Below are positions 51,120 through 61,988 of a DNA stretch of 64,000 nucleotides, piece after piece. Origin of the DNA: Synaphobranchus kaupii (taxonomy: Eukaryota; Chordata; Actinopteri; Anguilliformes; Synaphobranchidae); NCBI GenBank assembly GCA_029718625.1, contig CM056379.1, positions 55,759,579 through 55,823,578 on the forward strand. Direction: 5' to 3'. The notes below the pieces were generated by a model. The model saw nothing but the letters and a program-made list of their open reading frames with translations. It was not told where the DNA came from and made no database searches. Made by a program: the position numbers and the translations under genes. Positions within the stretch are counted from its first letter, which is position 1, and each line of letters opens with the position of its first letter.

Positions 51120-54100
51120 AAATAAAAGTCTTCTAAATTCAGATTGATATTAAAAGGAAACATCCTGTTTTCACGGAACCATTTCTCTTCAGAATGATAG
51201 AAGAACACCTCAGAGTGTCAATCAGGTAACCTCAGGACATTCTGATGTGGAATTTCAAAATTAAAGCCCTCTAAAATGTCATATAAGAGCTGTGTTTCTT
51301 CTATATTCAGATTGATATTAAAAGGAAACCGCCTGTTTTCACAAAACCATTTCACTATACAATGATAGAAGAACACTTCAGAGTGTCACTCAGGTAACCT
51401 CAGGACATTCTGATGTGGAATTTCAAAATTAAAGCCCTCTAAAATGTCATATAAGAGCTGTGTTTCTTCTATATTCAGATTGATATTAAAAGGAAACCGC
51501 CTGTTTTCACAAAACCATTTCACTATACAATGATAGAAGACCACTTCAGAGTGTCACTCAGGTAACCTCAGGACATTCTGATGTGGAATTTCAAAATTAA
51601 AGCCCTCTAAATTGTCATATAAATGCTGTGTTTCTTCTAAATTCAGATTGATATTAAAAGGAAACCGCCTGTTTTCACACAACCATTTCACTTCAGCCTG
51701 ATAGAGGAACACCTCAGAGTGTCACTCAGGTAATCTCAGGACATTCTGATGTGGAATTTCAAAATTAAAGCCCTCTAAATTGTCATATAAATGCTGTGTT
51801 TCTTCTAAATTCAGATTGATATTAAAAGGAAACCGCCTGTTTTCACACAACCATTTCACTTCAGCCTGATAGAGGAACACCTCAGAGTGTCACTCAGGTA
51901 ACCTCAGGACATTCTGATGTGGAATTTCAAAATTAAAGCCCTCTAAAATGTCATATAAGAGCTGTTGTTCTTCTATATTCAGATTGATATTAAAAGGAAA
52001 CCGCCTGTTTTCACACAACCATTTCACTATACAATGATAGATGAACACCTCAGAGTGTCACCCAGGTAATCTCAGGACATTCTGATGTGGAATTTCAAAA
52101 TTAAAGCCCTCTAAAATGTCATATAAGAGCTGTTGTTCTTCTATATTCAGATTGATATTAAAAGGAAACCGCCTGTTTTCACAAAACCATTTCACTATAC
52201 AATGATAGAAGACCACTTCAGAGTGTCACTCAGGTAACCTCAGGACATTCTGATGTGGAATTTCAAAATTAAAGCCCTCTAAGATGTCATATAAGAGCTG
52301 TTGTTCTTCTATATTCAGATTGATATTAAAAGGAAACCGCCTGTTTTCACACAACCATTTCACTATACAATGATAGATGAACACCTCAGAGTGTCACTCA
52401 GGTAATCTCAGGACATTCTGATGTGGAATGTCAAAATTAAAGCCCTCTAAAATGTCATATAAGAGCTGTTGTTCTTCTATATTCAGATTGATATTAAAAG
52501 GAAACCGCCTGTTTTCACACAACCATTTCACTATACAATGATAGATGAACACCTCAGAGTGTCACTCAGGTAATCTCAGGACATTCTGATGTGGAATTTC
52601 AAAATTAAAGCCCTCTAAAATGTCATATAAATGCTGTTTTTCTTCTAAATTCAGATTGATATTAAAAGGAAACCGCCTGTTTTCACACAACCATTTCACT
52701 TCAGCCTGATAGAGGAACACCTCAGAGTGTCACTCAGGTAATCTCAGGACATTCTGATGTGGAATTTCAAAATTAAAGCCCTCTAAAATGTCATATAAGA
52801 GCTGTTGTTCTTCTATATTCAGATTGATATTAAAAGGAAACCGCCTGTTTTCACACAACCATTTCACTATACAATGATAGATGAACACCTCAGAGTGTCA
52901 CTCAGGTAACCTCAGGACATTCTGATGTGGAATTTCAAAATTAAAGCCCTCTAAAATGTCATATAAGAGCTGTTGTTCTTCTATATTCAGATTGATATTA
53001 AAAGGAAACCGCCTGTTTTCACACAACCATTTCACTATACAATGATAGATGAACACCTCAGAGTGTCACTCAGGTAATCTCAGGACATTCTGATGTGGAA
53101 TTTCAAAATTAAAGCCCTCTAAAATGTCATATAAATGCTGTTTTTTCTTCTAAATTCAGATTGATATTAAAAGGAAACCGCCTGTTTTCACACAACCATT
53201 TCACTTCAGCCTGATAGAGGAACACCTCAGAGTGTCACTCAGGTAATCTCAGGACATTCTGATGTGGAATTTCAAAATTAAAGCCCTCTAAAATGTCATA
53301 TAAATGCTGTTTTTCTTCTAAATTCAGATTGATATTAAAAGGAAACCGCCTGTTTTCACACAACCATTTCACTTCAGCCTGATAGAGGAACACCTCAGAG
53401 TGTCACTCAGGTAATCTCAGGACATTCTGATGTGGAATTTCAAAATTAAAGCCCTCTAAAATGTCATATAAATGCTGTGTTTTTTCTAAATTCAGATTAA
53501 TATTAAAAGGAAACTGCCTGTTTTCACACAACCATTTCACTTCATCCTGATAGAGAAACACCTCAGAGTGTCACTCAGGTAATCTCAGGACATTCTGATG
53601 TGGAATTTCAAAATTAAAGCCCTCTAAAATGTCATATAAATGCTGTGTTTTTTCTATATTCAGATTGATATTAAAAGGAAACCGCCTGTTTTCACACAAC
53701 CATTTCACTTCAGCCTGATAGAGGAACACCTCAGAGTATCACTCAGGTAACCTCAGGACATTCTGATGTGGAATTTCAAAATTAAAGCCCTCTAAAATGT
53801 CATATAAGAGCTGTTGTTCTTCTATATTCAGATTGATATTAAAAGGAAACCGCCTGTTTTCACACAACCATTTCACTATACAATGATAGATGAACACCTC
53901 AGAGTGTCACTCAGGTAATCTCAGGACATTCTGATGTGGAATTTCAAAATTAAAGCCCTCTAAAATGTCATATAAATGCTGTTTTTCTTCTAAATTCAGA
54001 TTGATATTAAAAGGAAACCGCCTGTTTTCACACAACCATTTCACTTCAGCCTGATAGAGGAACACCTCAGAGTGTCACTCAGGTAATCTCAGGACATTCT

Positions 54101-54664
54101 GATGTGGAATTTCAAAATTAAAGCCCTCTAAATTGTCATATAAATGCTGTGTTTCTTCTAAATTCAGATTGATATTAAAAGGAAACCGCCTGTTTTCACA
54201 AAACCATTTCACTATACAATGATAGATGAACACCTCAGAGTGTCACTCAGGTAATCTCAGGACATTCTGATGTGGAATTTCAAAATTAAAGCCCTCTAAA
54301 ATGTCATATAAATGCTGTTTTTCTTCTAAATTCAGATTGATATTAAAAGGAAACCGCCTGATTTCACACAACCATTTCACTTCAGCCTGATAGAGGAACA
54401 CCTCAGAGTGTCACTCAGGTAATCTCAGGACATTCTGATGTGGAATTTCAAAATTAAAGCCCTCTAAAATGTCATATAAATGCTGAGTTTTTTCTAAATT
54501 CAGATTGATATTAAAAGGAAACCGCCTGTTTTCACACAACCATTTCACTATACAATGATAGATGAACACCTCAGAGTGTCACTCAGGTAATCTCAGGTCA
54601 TTCTGATGTGGAATTTCAAAATTAAAGCCCTCTAAAATGTCATATAAATGCTGTTTTTCTTCTA
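51120..54664. repeat. 168-bp satellite, about 21 copies
   Basis: Tandem units of 168 bp can be tracked by the word AGATTGATATTAAAAGGAAA, which recurs every 168 bp from 51141 to about 54502. Two linked sequence variants exist. One has CTTCAGCCTGATAGAGG with AAATGCTG. The other has CTATACAATGATAGATG with AAGAGCTG. They are interspersed, with some mixed units in the last quarter. The first unit is the most diverged. There is no reading frame. The unit length is close to one nucleosome repeat. The array abuts transposon DNA on both sides. Confidence 0.95.
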
Positions 54665-54674
54665 CTGTTGTTTA

Positions 54675-55130
54675 CTCCCACAGTAATAAGGAAAAAACAA
54701 CACATATTGGCCATTTTTACACTTTATTCATTTTACACTGTCAGGGACCTCAGTAGCGTGTGGATCCATACGCAGTCACAACAGCTTGGCACCTCCTCCT
54801 CATGCTGGTCACCGGCCTGGTCACACACTGCTGTGGGATGGCATCCCATTCCTCAACCAGGATTTGCCGCAAGTCAGCCAACATGGTTGCGTTGGTCACT
54901 CTAGCACGTACGGCACGCCCAAGCTGATCCCACAGGTGTTCAATTGGGTTGAGGTCTGGACTCACGGCAGACCATTCCATCCTCTCCACTTCCAAATTCT
55001 GGAGGTAATCTGTGATGATCCTGGCTCTGTGGGGGCGAGCGTTGTCATCCTGGAGGATGGAGTTAGGTCCCAGATTCTGGAGATATGGGATCGCCACTGG
55101 CTCCAGAATCTCATTCCGATATCTCACTGC
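54675..55130 (-). mobile_element. Tc1-like transposon, inner C-terminal part (copy C)
   Basis: It encodes, on the minus strand, the transposase C-terminal half from RYRNEILEPVAIPYL through QDDNARPHRA, SPDLNPIEHLWD and the end STRY, with no stop in the segment. The first 271 bp duplicate 49909-50182, with a 3-base deletion. It begins abruptly at the end of the satellite and ends abruptly at the LINE junction (55130). Confidence 0.85.
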
Positions 55131-56722
55131 AAGTAGAGGCGTCGCTGTGCTTTCTTCGCCAGTGATGCTGTGTTGGTGGTCCAGGAGAGGTCCTCACTGA
55201 TGTGCACCCCCAGGAATTTGGTGCTGCTCACTCTTTCCACAGCAGCACCGTTGATGGTCAGTGGGGGGTGTTGGGTGTGGCCTCTCCGGATGTCAACAAC
55301 AATCTCCTTGGTCTTGCTGACGTTCAGCAGGAGGTTGTTGTCTCTGCAGCACGTGGTTAGAAGGTCGACCTCCTTCCTGTAGTGGGTCTCGTCGTCCTTG
55401 GTGATGAGACCCACCAGAGTTGTGTCGTCCGCAAACTTCACCATGTGATTGGTGCTGTAGTTTGTTGTGCAGTCATGAGTCAGCAGGGTGAAGAGCAGGG
55501 GACTGAGCACACAGCCTTGGGGGGCCCCTGTGCTGAGTGTGATGCTGCTCGAGGTGTTGTTGCCGACTCGTACTGCTTGTGGCCTCTCACTGAGGAAGTC
55601 CAGCAGCCAGTTGCAAAGGGAGGTGTTGAGCCCCAGCTGGTCAAGTTTACAGATTAGTTGTTGTGGGATTATGGTGTTGAATGCTGAACTGAAGTCTATG
55701 AACAGCATTCTCACATATGAGTCTTTTGTGTCCAGGTGGGTGAGGGCTGGGTGGAGAGCAGAGCAGATTGCATCCTCTGTGGACCGTTTGGCCCTGTATG
55801 CAAACTGGAAGGGGTCCAGGGTAGGGGGGAGGATGAATTTGATGTGTGACATGACTAGTCGTTCAAAGCACTTCATGATGATGGGGGTCGGTGCCACAGG
55901 GCGATAGTCATTGAAGCAGGATGGAGCAGGTTTCTTTGGCACAGGTATGATGGTGGTAGACTTGAAACATGATGGAACAGCAGCCTGACTCAGAGAAGTG
56001 TTAAAGATGTCCGTGAGGACGTCCTTAAGCTCCTCTGCGCAGTCCTTCAGCACACGACCAGGGATGTTGTCTGGACCTGTTGCCTTGCGGGTGTTGATAG
56101 TGGAGAGTGTCCTCTTCACACTGGCAGCAGACAGGCACAGAGCCTGGTCTTGGGGGGGTGGTGGGGTCTTCTGTGGATGTGTGTTGTTTTCTGCTTCAAA
56201 ACGTGCAAAGAAGCTGTTGAGGTTGTTGAGCAGAGAGATGTTGCTGTCGCAGAGCTGTGGCGCAGGTTTATAGTCTGTGATGGTCTGAATGCCCTGCCAC
56301 AGGCTCCGTGTGTCTCTGCTGTCTTTAAAATGCAGGTTATCTTGTGTGTGTATTCCTGCTTTGCTTTCCTGATGCCGCGGGACAGGTTGGCTCTCGCTGC
56401 TCTCAGGCCAGTTTCATCCCCGGCTCTGAAGGCGTTGTCTCTGGCCCTCAGCAGCCGATGGACAAGACATGGCTTCCGGTTAGCTCGGGTGATGATGGTT
56501 TTTGTGTGGGTCACATCATCGATGCACTTACTGATGTAAGAAGTAACAGTGTCTGTGTACTCCTCAATGTCCGTGTGGTTGTTGTATGTGGCTGCCTGCT
56601 TAAACATTTCCCAGTCGGTTGTGTCAAAGCAGTCTTGAAAAGCAGAGGAGGCCCCCTCTGGCCACACTCGTACCTGCTTCGGAACCGGTTTGATGACTTT
56701 CACTCTCGGTCTGTATGCTGGC
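55131..56722 (-). mobile_element. Jockey-type LINE, reverse-transcriptase half
   Basis: On the minus strand two overlapping frames (56116-56722 and 55131-56119) together encode the linker and reverse transcriptase. Motifs are [40 protein letters not shown] and the FADDT catalytic box, followed by [14 protein letters not shown] and TKFLGVHI. A frameshift near 56117 separates the frames. The element is the 3' portion of the LINE whose 5' portion lies at 61989-63009; the LTR retrotransposon inserted between PAYRP and the endonuclease end. It stops within the RRLY.LR region, so its 3' end is missing, which is unusual for LINEs. Confidence 0.85.
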
Positions 56723-56727
56723 ATTAG
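56723..56727. repeat. Target-site duplication of the LTR element, left
   Basis: ATTAG borders the left LTR. The same five bases follow the right LTR at 61984-61988. Both lie in the LINE, whose reading frame is continuous across them when the insert is ignored. Confidence 0.85.
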
Positions 56728-56919
56728 TAAATAAGAACAAGATTCCATTTGTTCATCCACTTTAATGAAGGAACGGGATGATAACAATAATCAAGTCTTT
56801 GCCAAACCGAACTGCGGGTGTGTTTACAATGGCCTATATGCTTCCTGTTCCGGTAATGCGCATGTGCTAGTATACGGGACCGTCTATCATGCAGAGGCGC
56901 TGTATAGCAATGTTCTCTA
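56728..56919 (-). repeat. 3' LTR of the Gypsy-type element
   Basis: On the minus strand the LTR starts TAGAGAACATTGC and ends CTTGTTCTTATTTA, rather than the usual TG...CA. It is 192 bp, about 99% identical to the other LTR. Confidence 0.93.
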
Positions 56920-56928
56920 TCTCCCCCC
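56920..56928 (-). promoter_or_regulatory. Polypurine tract
   Basis: GGGGGGAGA on the minus strand directly abuts the 3' LTR. It is the RNase H-resistant primer for plus-strand DNA synthesis, and its position confirms the LTR boundary. Confidence 0.75.
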
Positions 56929-56934
56929 GAGTCT

Positions 56935-59900
56935 TAAAAGGGTAAAGGCTGAGAAAAAAAAACAACGGATGTGAACAAACGTCCGTACAACCCACACCCA
57001 GAAACCAATGAACAAATGTCCACACAACCCACCGTATGACTACCCCACGGAATAGTCTCTGTGCCAGGCAGGCACGCCGGCCGCCCTGGTAGATCGGCGC
57101 AGGCCCGCCTCCGGCGCAGGGGGCGACATGTCGGGCCCCAGCGGGGGAGCAGCCCCCGGGTCCACGGGCCGGTGGCGACGCCCGAAGGATCATGCGCCGC
57201 GGCGTGTCCAGTCCCGGCGCCGCTGGCGTGACCGAAGCGGGCGGCGACCCGCGTCGGGGTGGGCTCACCGACGTCAGTACCGGCAGCGGTGTGGGCCCCG
57301 TCCGTGCCACGGGCATCACAGGATCGCAGACGAGGTCAGGCAGACACGGTGTCACGACGAGTGCCGGTACGGTGACGTGGGTCGCTGATCGGGGAGGCGG
57401 CAGGTCGCTGCGAACAGGGCTGAACTTGCGCAGGAACCTCCTGTTCCGAAGTGTGATTCTGCCTGAGCCGTCGATCTTGACCACGTATTAGTCATGCTGG
57501 CGTACCTCCACGACACTGCCCATCCTATCCCATTTGTTGGGGTAGGGCCCCGTCTGGTTCTGTACGCGGACTAAGTCCCCTACCACGAGTGGCGGGAGGC
57601 ATTTAGTGTGCTCCGCCCAGGTGTCAGCTGTGCGGATGTGGCGTTTGCGGAGGGCCTCCTCCCTCGCCGTCAGCGTCTCACGCCAGGTCTCGTGTGGTCT
57701 GTACTTCCCGGGGACAATCGGGATGAAATCGCGTATTGGGCGGCCGAAGACACACATAGCCGGGGATATCTTCGTGTCAGGGTCAGGTGTGTTACGATAT
57801 TGCAGTATCGCTCTCTGCACAGCGTCGGTGTCAAGTTCTCCCTTCGGGCCGGTGTTGTCGGTGATGAGACGTTTCATCGTCTTCACCCCAATCTCCACGC
57901 GGCAGTTGCTGTTGGGGAAGGCCACCGACGAGAGGCGGTGGTGTACGCCCCATCTGTGCAGGAATGACCTGGTCTCGGTGGAGGTGAACTCCGGTCCCCC
58001 GTCCGATGTGAGCTCTTCCGGCGTCCCGTACGTCAAGAAGGCGCGACGTAAGTGGTTTATGAGGCCGGCTGCGCCACCTGTCGACTTCGAGATGATCGGC
58101 TAGTTCGAGTATCGGTCCACCGTCACAAGGTAGTGCACGCCCCTGTGCACGAAGAAGTCCGAACACACTGCCTGAAAGGGGTAGACGGCCGGGATAGGCG
58201 GGGTTGGCGGCGCCCCAGGCTGTGAAGGTGCCATCCGGTGGCAGTGCTCGCAGTTCCTCCGAGTGGCGCTGATGTCGGCCGACATGCCTGGCCAGAACAC
58301 AGAGGATTCTGCGCGAGCGGTCATCATCGTTACGCCCTGGTGGGCAGCGTGTAGGGCGCTCAGCACTTCGCCGCGGAGTGAGGGTGGTATGACTACTCTG
58401 TCCTTGTACAGGACCACCCCGTCTGTCGATGTGATGCTCTCGCGGTACAGGTGAAAGTCACGGATCGTCTCTGGCATCTCGAACTTCGAGTCGGGGATGC
58501 CGTCCGCGGCCATTGCCTCCAGCGTGCGCATCTCGCCGTCACTGCTGGTGGCCTCCCTGACGCGGTCCCATGTCACTGACCGCAACGATTCGAGGCCCGC
58601 AGCGCACCATGCCAGGTCGTCCTCCTCAGCGTCGCCGCCATCCTCCGGCCCGGCTTGGCGTAGGAGAGATAGGACGCCGGTGTGCGTGCTGGGTGGGAGG
58701 TGGGTCACTACGGCGGCATTGTCGTCCGGAAGGTCCATGAGTGATGGCCGCGTGGTGCCGACCGGCCTACGTGACATGGCATCCGCCGCCTTGTTCCTCA
58801 TGCCTGGGATATGTATGATGCGGAAGCCATAACGCAGGGTCTTCTCCTTGAGGTTCCTGAGGCGGGGGTTGGGTATGTCGTCGAGCGCCCTGTCCGCAAG
58901 GAGTTTCAGCAGCGGCTTGTGGTCTACCACTACAATCAAGTCCTCGCAGTCCAACACGAAGTAGCGTGCCTTGTCCAAGGAGTCCGCAACTGCAAGAGCC
59001 TCGCCCTCTATGGGCGCGTATCTGGATTCTGCCGCATGTGTGAATCTGCTGCCGACCAGGGTTATCTTCCAACCATCGGTGCAGCAGAAGGGTCTGACTG
59101 GCGTGCATCGGCAGTGCTTCTGAAACAACCAGAATCCAATGCCTTCCTTTGACCAGTCCGTGGCGATGCACGTTGGCTTGGTCTTGTCAAAGATGCGGAC
59201 ACCGCGCTCGATCTCCTGGACGATCACCTCCTTCGACTCGCGGAATATGTCCTCCAGCTCCGGGGACCACTCGAAGCGTTCTCCACTCTTCAGGAGCTTC
59301 CGGAATGGTTGCATTCGTTCGGCCATACTGAAGGTGTAGGCCAGTTGGTTGACCAGCCCGAACCACGATCTGATGTCCGTGACGTTACGCGGTTGTGGGA
59401 AGTCGTGGATCGCCTCCAGGTAGCGGCTGCACGGTCGTACGTCAGTCATGGTGATCGTGAAGCCCGCGAAGTCCACCGTGGGTGCGCTGAAGACGAACTT
59501 CTCCGGGTTGAGGATGATTCCATTCCGGCCGCATATGTCCAGCCATTGGACCGCCTGGAAGTAGCTCTCCTCGATCGTGTCTGACCATAGTAGCGTGTCG
59601 TCCACGCACTTGGTTTTGTTACCAATGTCCGCAACGACCTCGTCGTACCGTCGCGAGTAACCGTCCCCCGACGCCATGTACCCCTGGGGGGCCGACAGGT
59701 ATCGGTAGCGCCCCCATGGAGTGATGAAGGTCGTCTTGTGGCGATCGTCCTCGTGTAGTGGGACGCTGTGGTAACCGTTCCAGGCGTCGAACACAGTCTT
59801 GCGCTTTCCGTTAGGCACGCGTCTCGCCTGGTGGAACGGGGATTGGGTGTGCTGGGTCTCGCGGAGTGCATGCTTGTTCAGGGCCTGAAAGTCGACGGTG

Positions 59901-60295
59901 CATCGCGGCTTGCCGCTCTTTTTCGCGCAGATCACCATGCGGTGACACCATGTCACCGGTGTACCGATGGGTACTTCCTCCAACACACCGAGGCGAACGT
60001 CCTGGTCGAGGCCTGCCTTTACTTCATCTTGCCAGTGTATGGCCACGGGGATGGCGGTGTGACAGGCAACCGGTGTCGCATCCTCGTTAAGCAAAAGGCG
60101 GAGCGGCGGGCCGGTCATTCTCGGTAAGGGCTGGTGGGGGCACGTATTGAATGTACTCTGAGCGTACATTTCGAGTAAGTGTCTCCGTAGTGCTTCCCTG
60201 TTAGCCTTGGTCGCCAACATAGGGAGTGTAGTCAGCCTGGTCGGCGGCTCCGCACGCCGCGGGCAGTCACACACTTCTGAGGTCGCCAGATTCAC
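56935..60295 (-). pseudogene. Gypsy-type pol, interrupted by two stops
   Basis: The minus-strand pol frame opens by -1 overlap with gag near 60295. In order it holds the reverse transcriptase (APQGYMASGDGY, catalytic CVDDTLLW where many relatives have YVDD), RNase H (CIATDWSKEGIGFWLF and VVVDHKPLLKLL), and integrase. The integrase has a His/Cys zinc region (HAAHQG...CEHC) and a catalytic core with Asp in TSDGGPEF and Glu 36 residues later (D-x35-E). It ends with a GSGRITLRNRRFLRKF tail domain. A TAG at 58100-58102 follows DRYSN where Trp is usual, and a TAA at 57488-57490 follows VRQHD. Both stops need only one base change. A Pro-rich stretch and a hydrophobic segment follow the tail. Confidence 0.92.
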
Positions 60296-61590
60296 CTCCC
60301 CTTGTCCGAGATCATACCCAGGTCCACGCAGGCTGCGCGGGAGAGGAATATGCGGTCTGAAGTGTCCGTCACGTATGCAATTTGGCGCGTCTCCAATCTT
60401 CGAGCGTCGCCACTGCTGCCGGCGAATCTGACCACCGCGGCTCCGAGGATTCGAATTCCCTTGTTGTTTGCAGCCTTCATGGTCATGGACACGGGGATGA
60501 GGTCCTCTGTACTCAGGCCCATTTGTTGAGCAACTTTAATGCCGATCAGGCAGCTCTGGCATCCCGTGTCGGCCATGGCAGGCAGGGATACTGCGCGGGT
60601 GCGTTTCAGGAGGTCAAAACCCAGTGCTTTGTAATCCTCGCGCTCGTTGGTGAGAGTGAGGTTGACGTACGGCTGCGGGCTGGATGCGCGTTTCATCCAC
60701 TTGTCGCACATATCATCGTACAGGTGGTGAGCGAGGGGGAGTGTGCGTAACTCGCCGTCTGCGCTGGCCACAGTGACCGTGCATAGCTCGACGAAGCCTG
60801 CCGTCTGCTCGTCACACGTCCCGTCGGTCTCCTCGGATGGGGGCCTAGTCGATCGGCCACCCAGGCAGGCCTTGTCGAGGTGATTCTGGCCGCCACACTT
60901 CCGACACTTCTTACCATACCCGGGGCACTCGGCGCGTCTGGCGCGCCATTGGGGTGTCTTGCCGTGGACCACCTCGCCGCAGTAGATGCATACACCTTCG
61001 GGCTTGGCCGTCGATTTCTCTGGCCTGGCTCCTCCCCTGGTGCGGGCGTCCTGCTGTTTCCCCCGCCGATACGAACTACTGATCGTGTCCGTGCTCTGAG
61101 GGTCGAGTAGGCGCGATGCCGAGCGCTTTCCAGAGTCCTTGGCCTCGATATACTCTATCATGTCCTTTAATGGCATGTCCTGGTTCTTTTCGCCGAGCAG
61201 GTCGAGCTGTATTTCTGAGTCCGCGATGCCGCGGACAATCACATTGCGTAGTATCTCTTCTGTGAAGTCGTTGACCTGATCGCACCCTGTCTTAGTGCAT
61301 TTCATCTCGTACTTGCATGTGTCCGCCTGCCCTTTGATGCGGGCGTGGAATGACCGGATGGGCTCCTCATATCCCTGCCGCATGTTAGATAGGGCCACCC
61401 GAGCTACCATGGTGTTCTCCGCACGGACGGCGAGCGCCTTCATGGCGGCGAGGACGTCTTTTTCGTCGCTGTCCGCTAGGCTCTTGCCCGCCGCGCGAGT
61501 GAGGTCTTTCCTCACATCCTCCTCGCAGCACTCCAGTAGCTGTGCGACTATGTCAGGTCCGACAAGTTTGGTGCCCGTCTTGTACTCACC
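60292..61590 (-). CDS. Gypsy-type Gag-protease polyprotein
   Basis: The minus-strand frame is open from 61590 to the TGA at 60292. No ATG is visible near its upstream limit, where a TGA precedes GGTGAGTAC, so the true start is unclear. Gag sequence with YKTGTKLVGPDIVAQLL near the beginning is followed by a basic, Ser-rich linker. Next comes a Cys-rich region with one CCHC zinc knuckle, CRKCGGQNHLDKAC (nucleic-acid binding). The C terminus is an aspartic protease with the active-site triad in MADTGCQSCLIG. Gag packages the RNA and the protease matures it. Pol overlaps the end of this frame in the -1 register, so expression would need -1 frameshifting. Confidence 0.88.
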   Translation of the reverse strand, partial: GEYKTGTKLVGPDIVAQLLECCEEDVRKDLTRAAGKSLADSDEKDVLAAMKALAVRAENTMVARVALSNMRQGYEEPIRSFHARIKGQADTCKYEMKCTKTGCDQVNDFTEEILRNVIVRGIADSEIQLDLLGEKNQDMPLKDMIEYIEAKDSGKRSASRLLDPQSTDTISSSYRRGKQQDARTRGGARPEKSTAKPEGVCIYCGEVVHGKTPQWRARRAECPGYGKKCRKCGGQNHLDKACLGGRSTRPPSEETDGTCDEQTAGFVELCTVTVASADGELRTLPLAHHLYDDMCDKWMKRASSPQPYVNLTLTNEREDYKALGFDLLKRTRAVSLPAMADTGCQSCLIGIKVAQQMGLSTEDLIPVSMTMKAANNKGIRILGAAVVRFAGSSGDARRLETRQIAYVTDTSDRIFLSRAACVDLGMISDKGR

Positions 61591-61791
61591 TCAGCGGGTT
61601 ATTAAATTATTCCATAAAAGCAAGTTAGTCCATACCAATTGTTCTATTTTCGGTGACACACCTGTGTGTACAGTGTTCTGAGGGCATCGATAGGGTGCAG
61701 TGTCTGCCGACGTTTTCGTGGTCTGTTGCACCTAGTTGTGTCCTCCTCCGCACTGACAATCTCCGCTTGACTGCATCAAGTTGTTTGATTA
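61591..61791 (-). other. Leader between 5' LTR and gag
   Basis: About 200 bp of untranslated leader on the minus strand. The bases next to the LTR (TAATCAAACAACTTGATGC) should contain the primer-binding site, but I could not match them confidently to a tRNA 3' end. Confidence 0.5.
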
Positions 61792-61983
61792 TAAATAAGA
61801 ACAAGATTCCATTTGTTCATCCACTTTAATGAAGGAACGGGATGATAACAATAATCAAGTCTTTGCCAAACCGAACTGTGGGTGTGTTTACAATGGCCTA
61901 TATGCTTCCTGTTCCGGTAATGCGCATGCGCTAGTATACGGGACCGTCTATCATGCAGAGGCGCTGTATAGCAATGTTCTCTA
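61792..61983 (-). repeat. 5' LTR of the Gypsy-type element
   Basis: A 192-bp copy matching the left LTR. It contains the promoter of the element. ATTAG (61984-61988) follows it as the target duplication. Confidence 0.93.
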
Positions 61984-61988
61984 ATTAG

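Larger units (their letters stand above)
56728..61983 (-). mobile_element. Complete Ty3/Gypsy-type LTR retrotransposon
   Basis: A 5,256-bp element with 192-bp LTRs at 56728-56919 and 61792-61983, and ATTAG on both outer sides. The two LTRs differ at about two positions (near 56815/61879 and 56867/61931), implying a young insertion. It runs on the minus strand: 5' LTR at the right, then gag-protease (60292-61590), then pol in the -1 frame, then a polypurine tract. The order protease, reverse transcriptase, RNase H, integrase defines Ty3/Gypsy. Short LTRs and the gag layout suggest a Mag-like lineage, which I infer without a tree. Two stops interrupt pol, so the copy needs other copies to move. 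Confidence 0.95.

Noticed and set aside
57128..57967. Plus-strand GC-rich reading frames inside the LTR element
   Set aside because: They are antisense shadows of integrase. The codon pattern and domains are on the minus strand.
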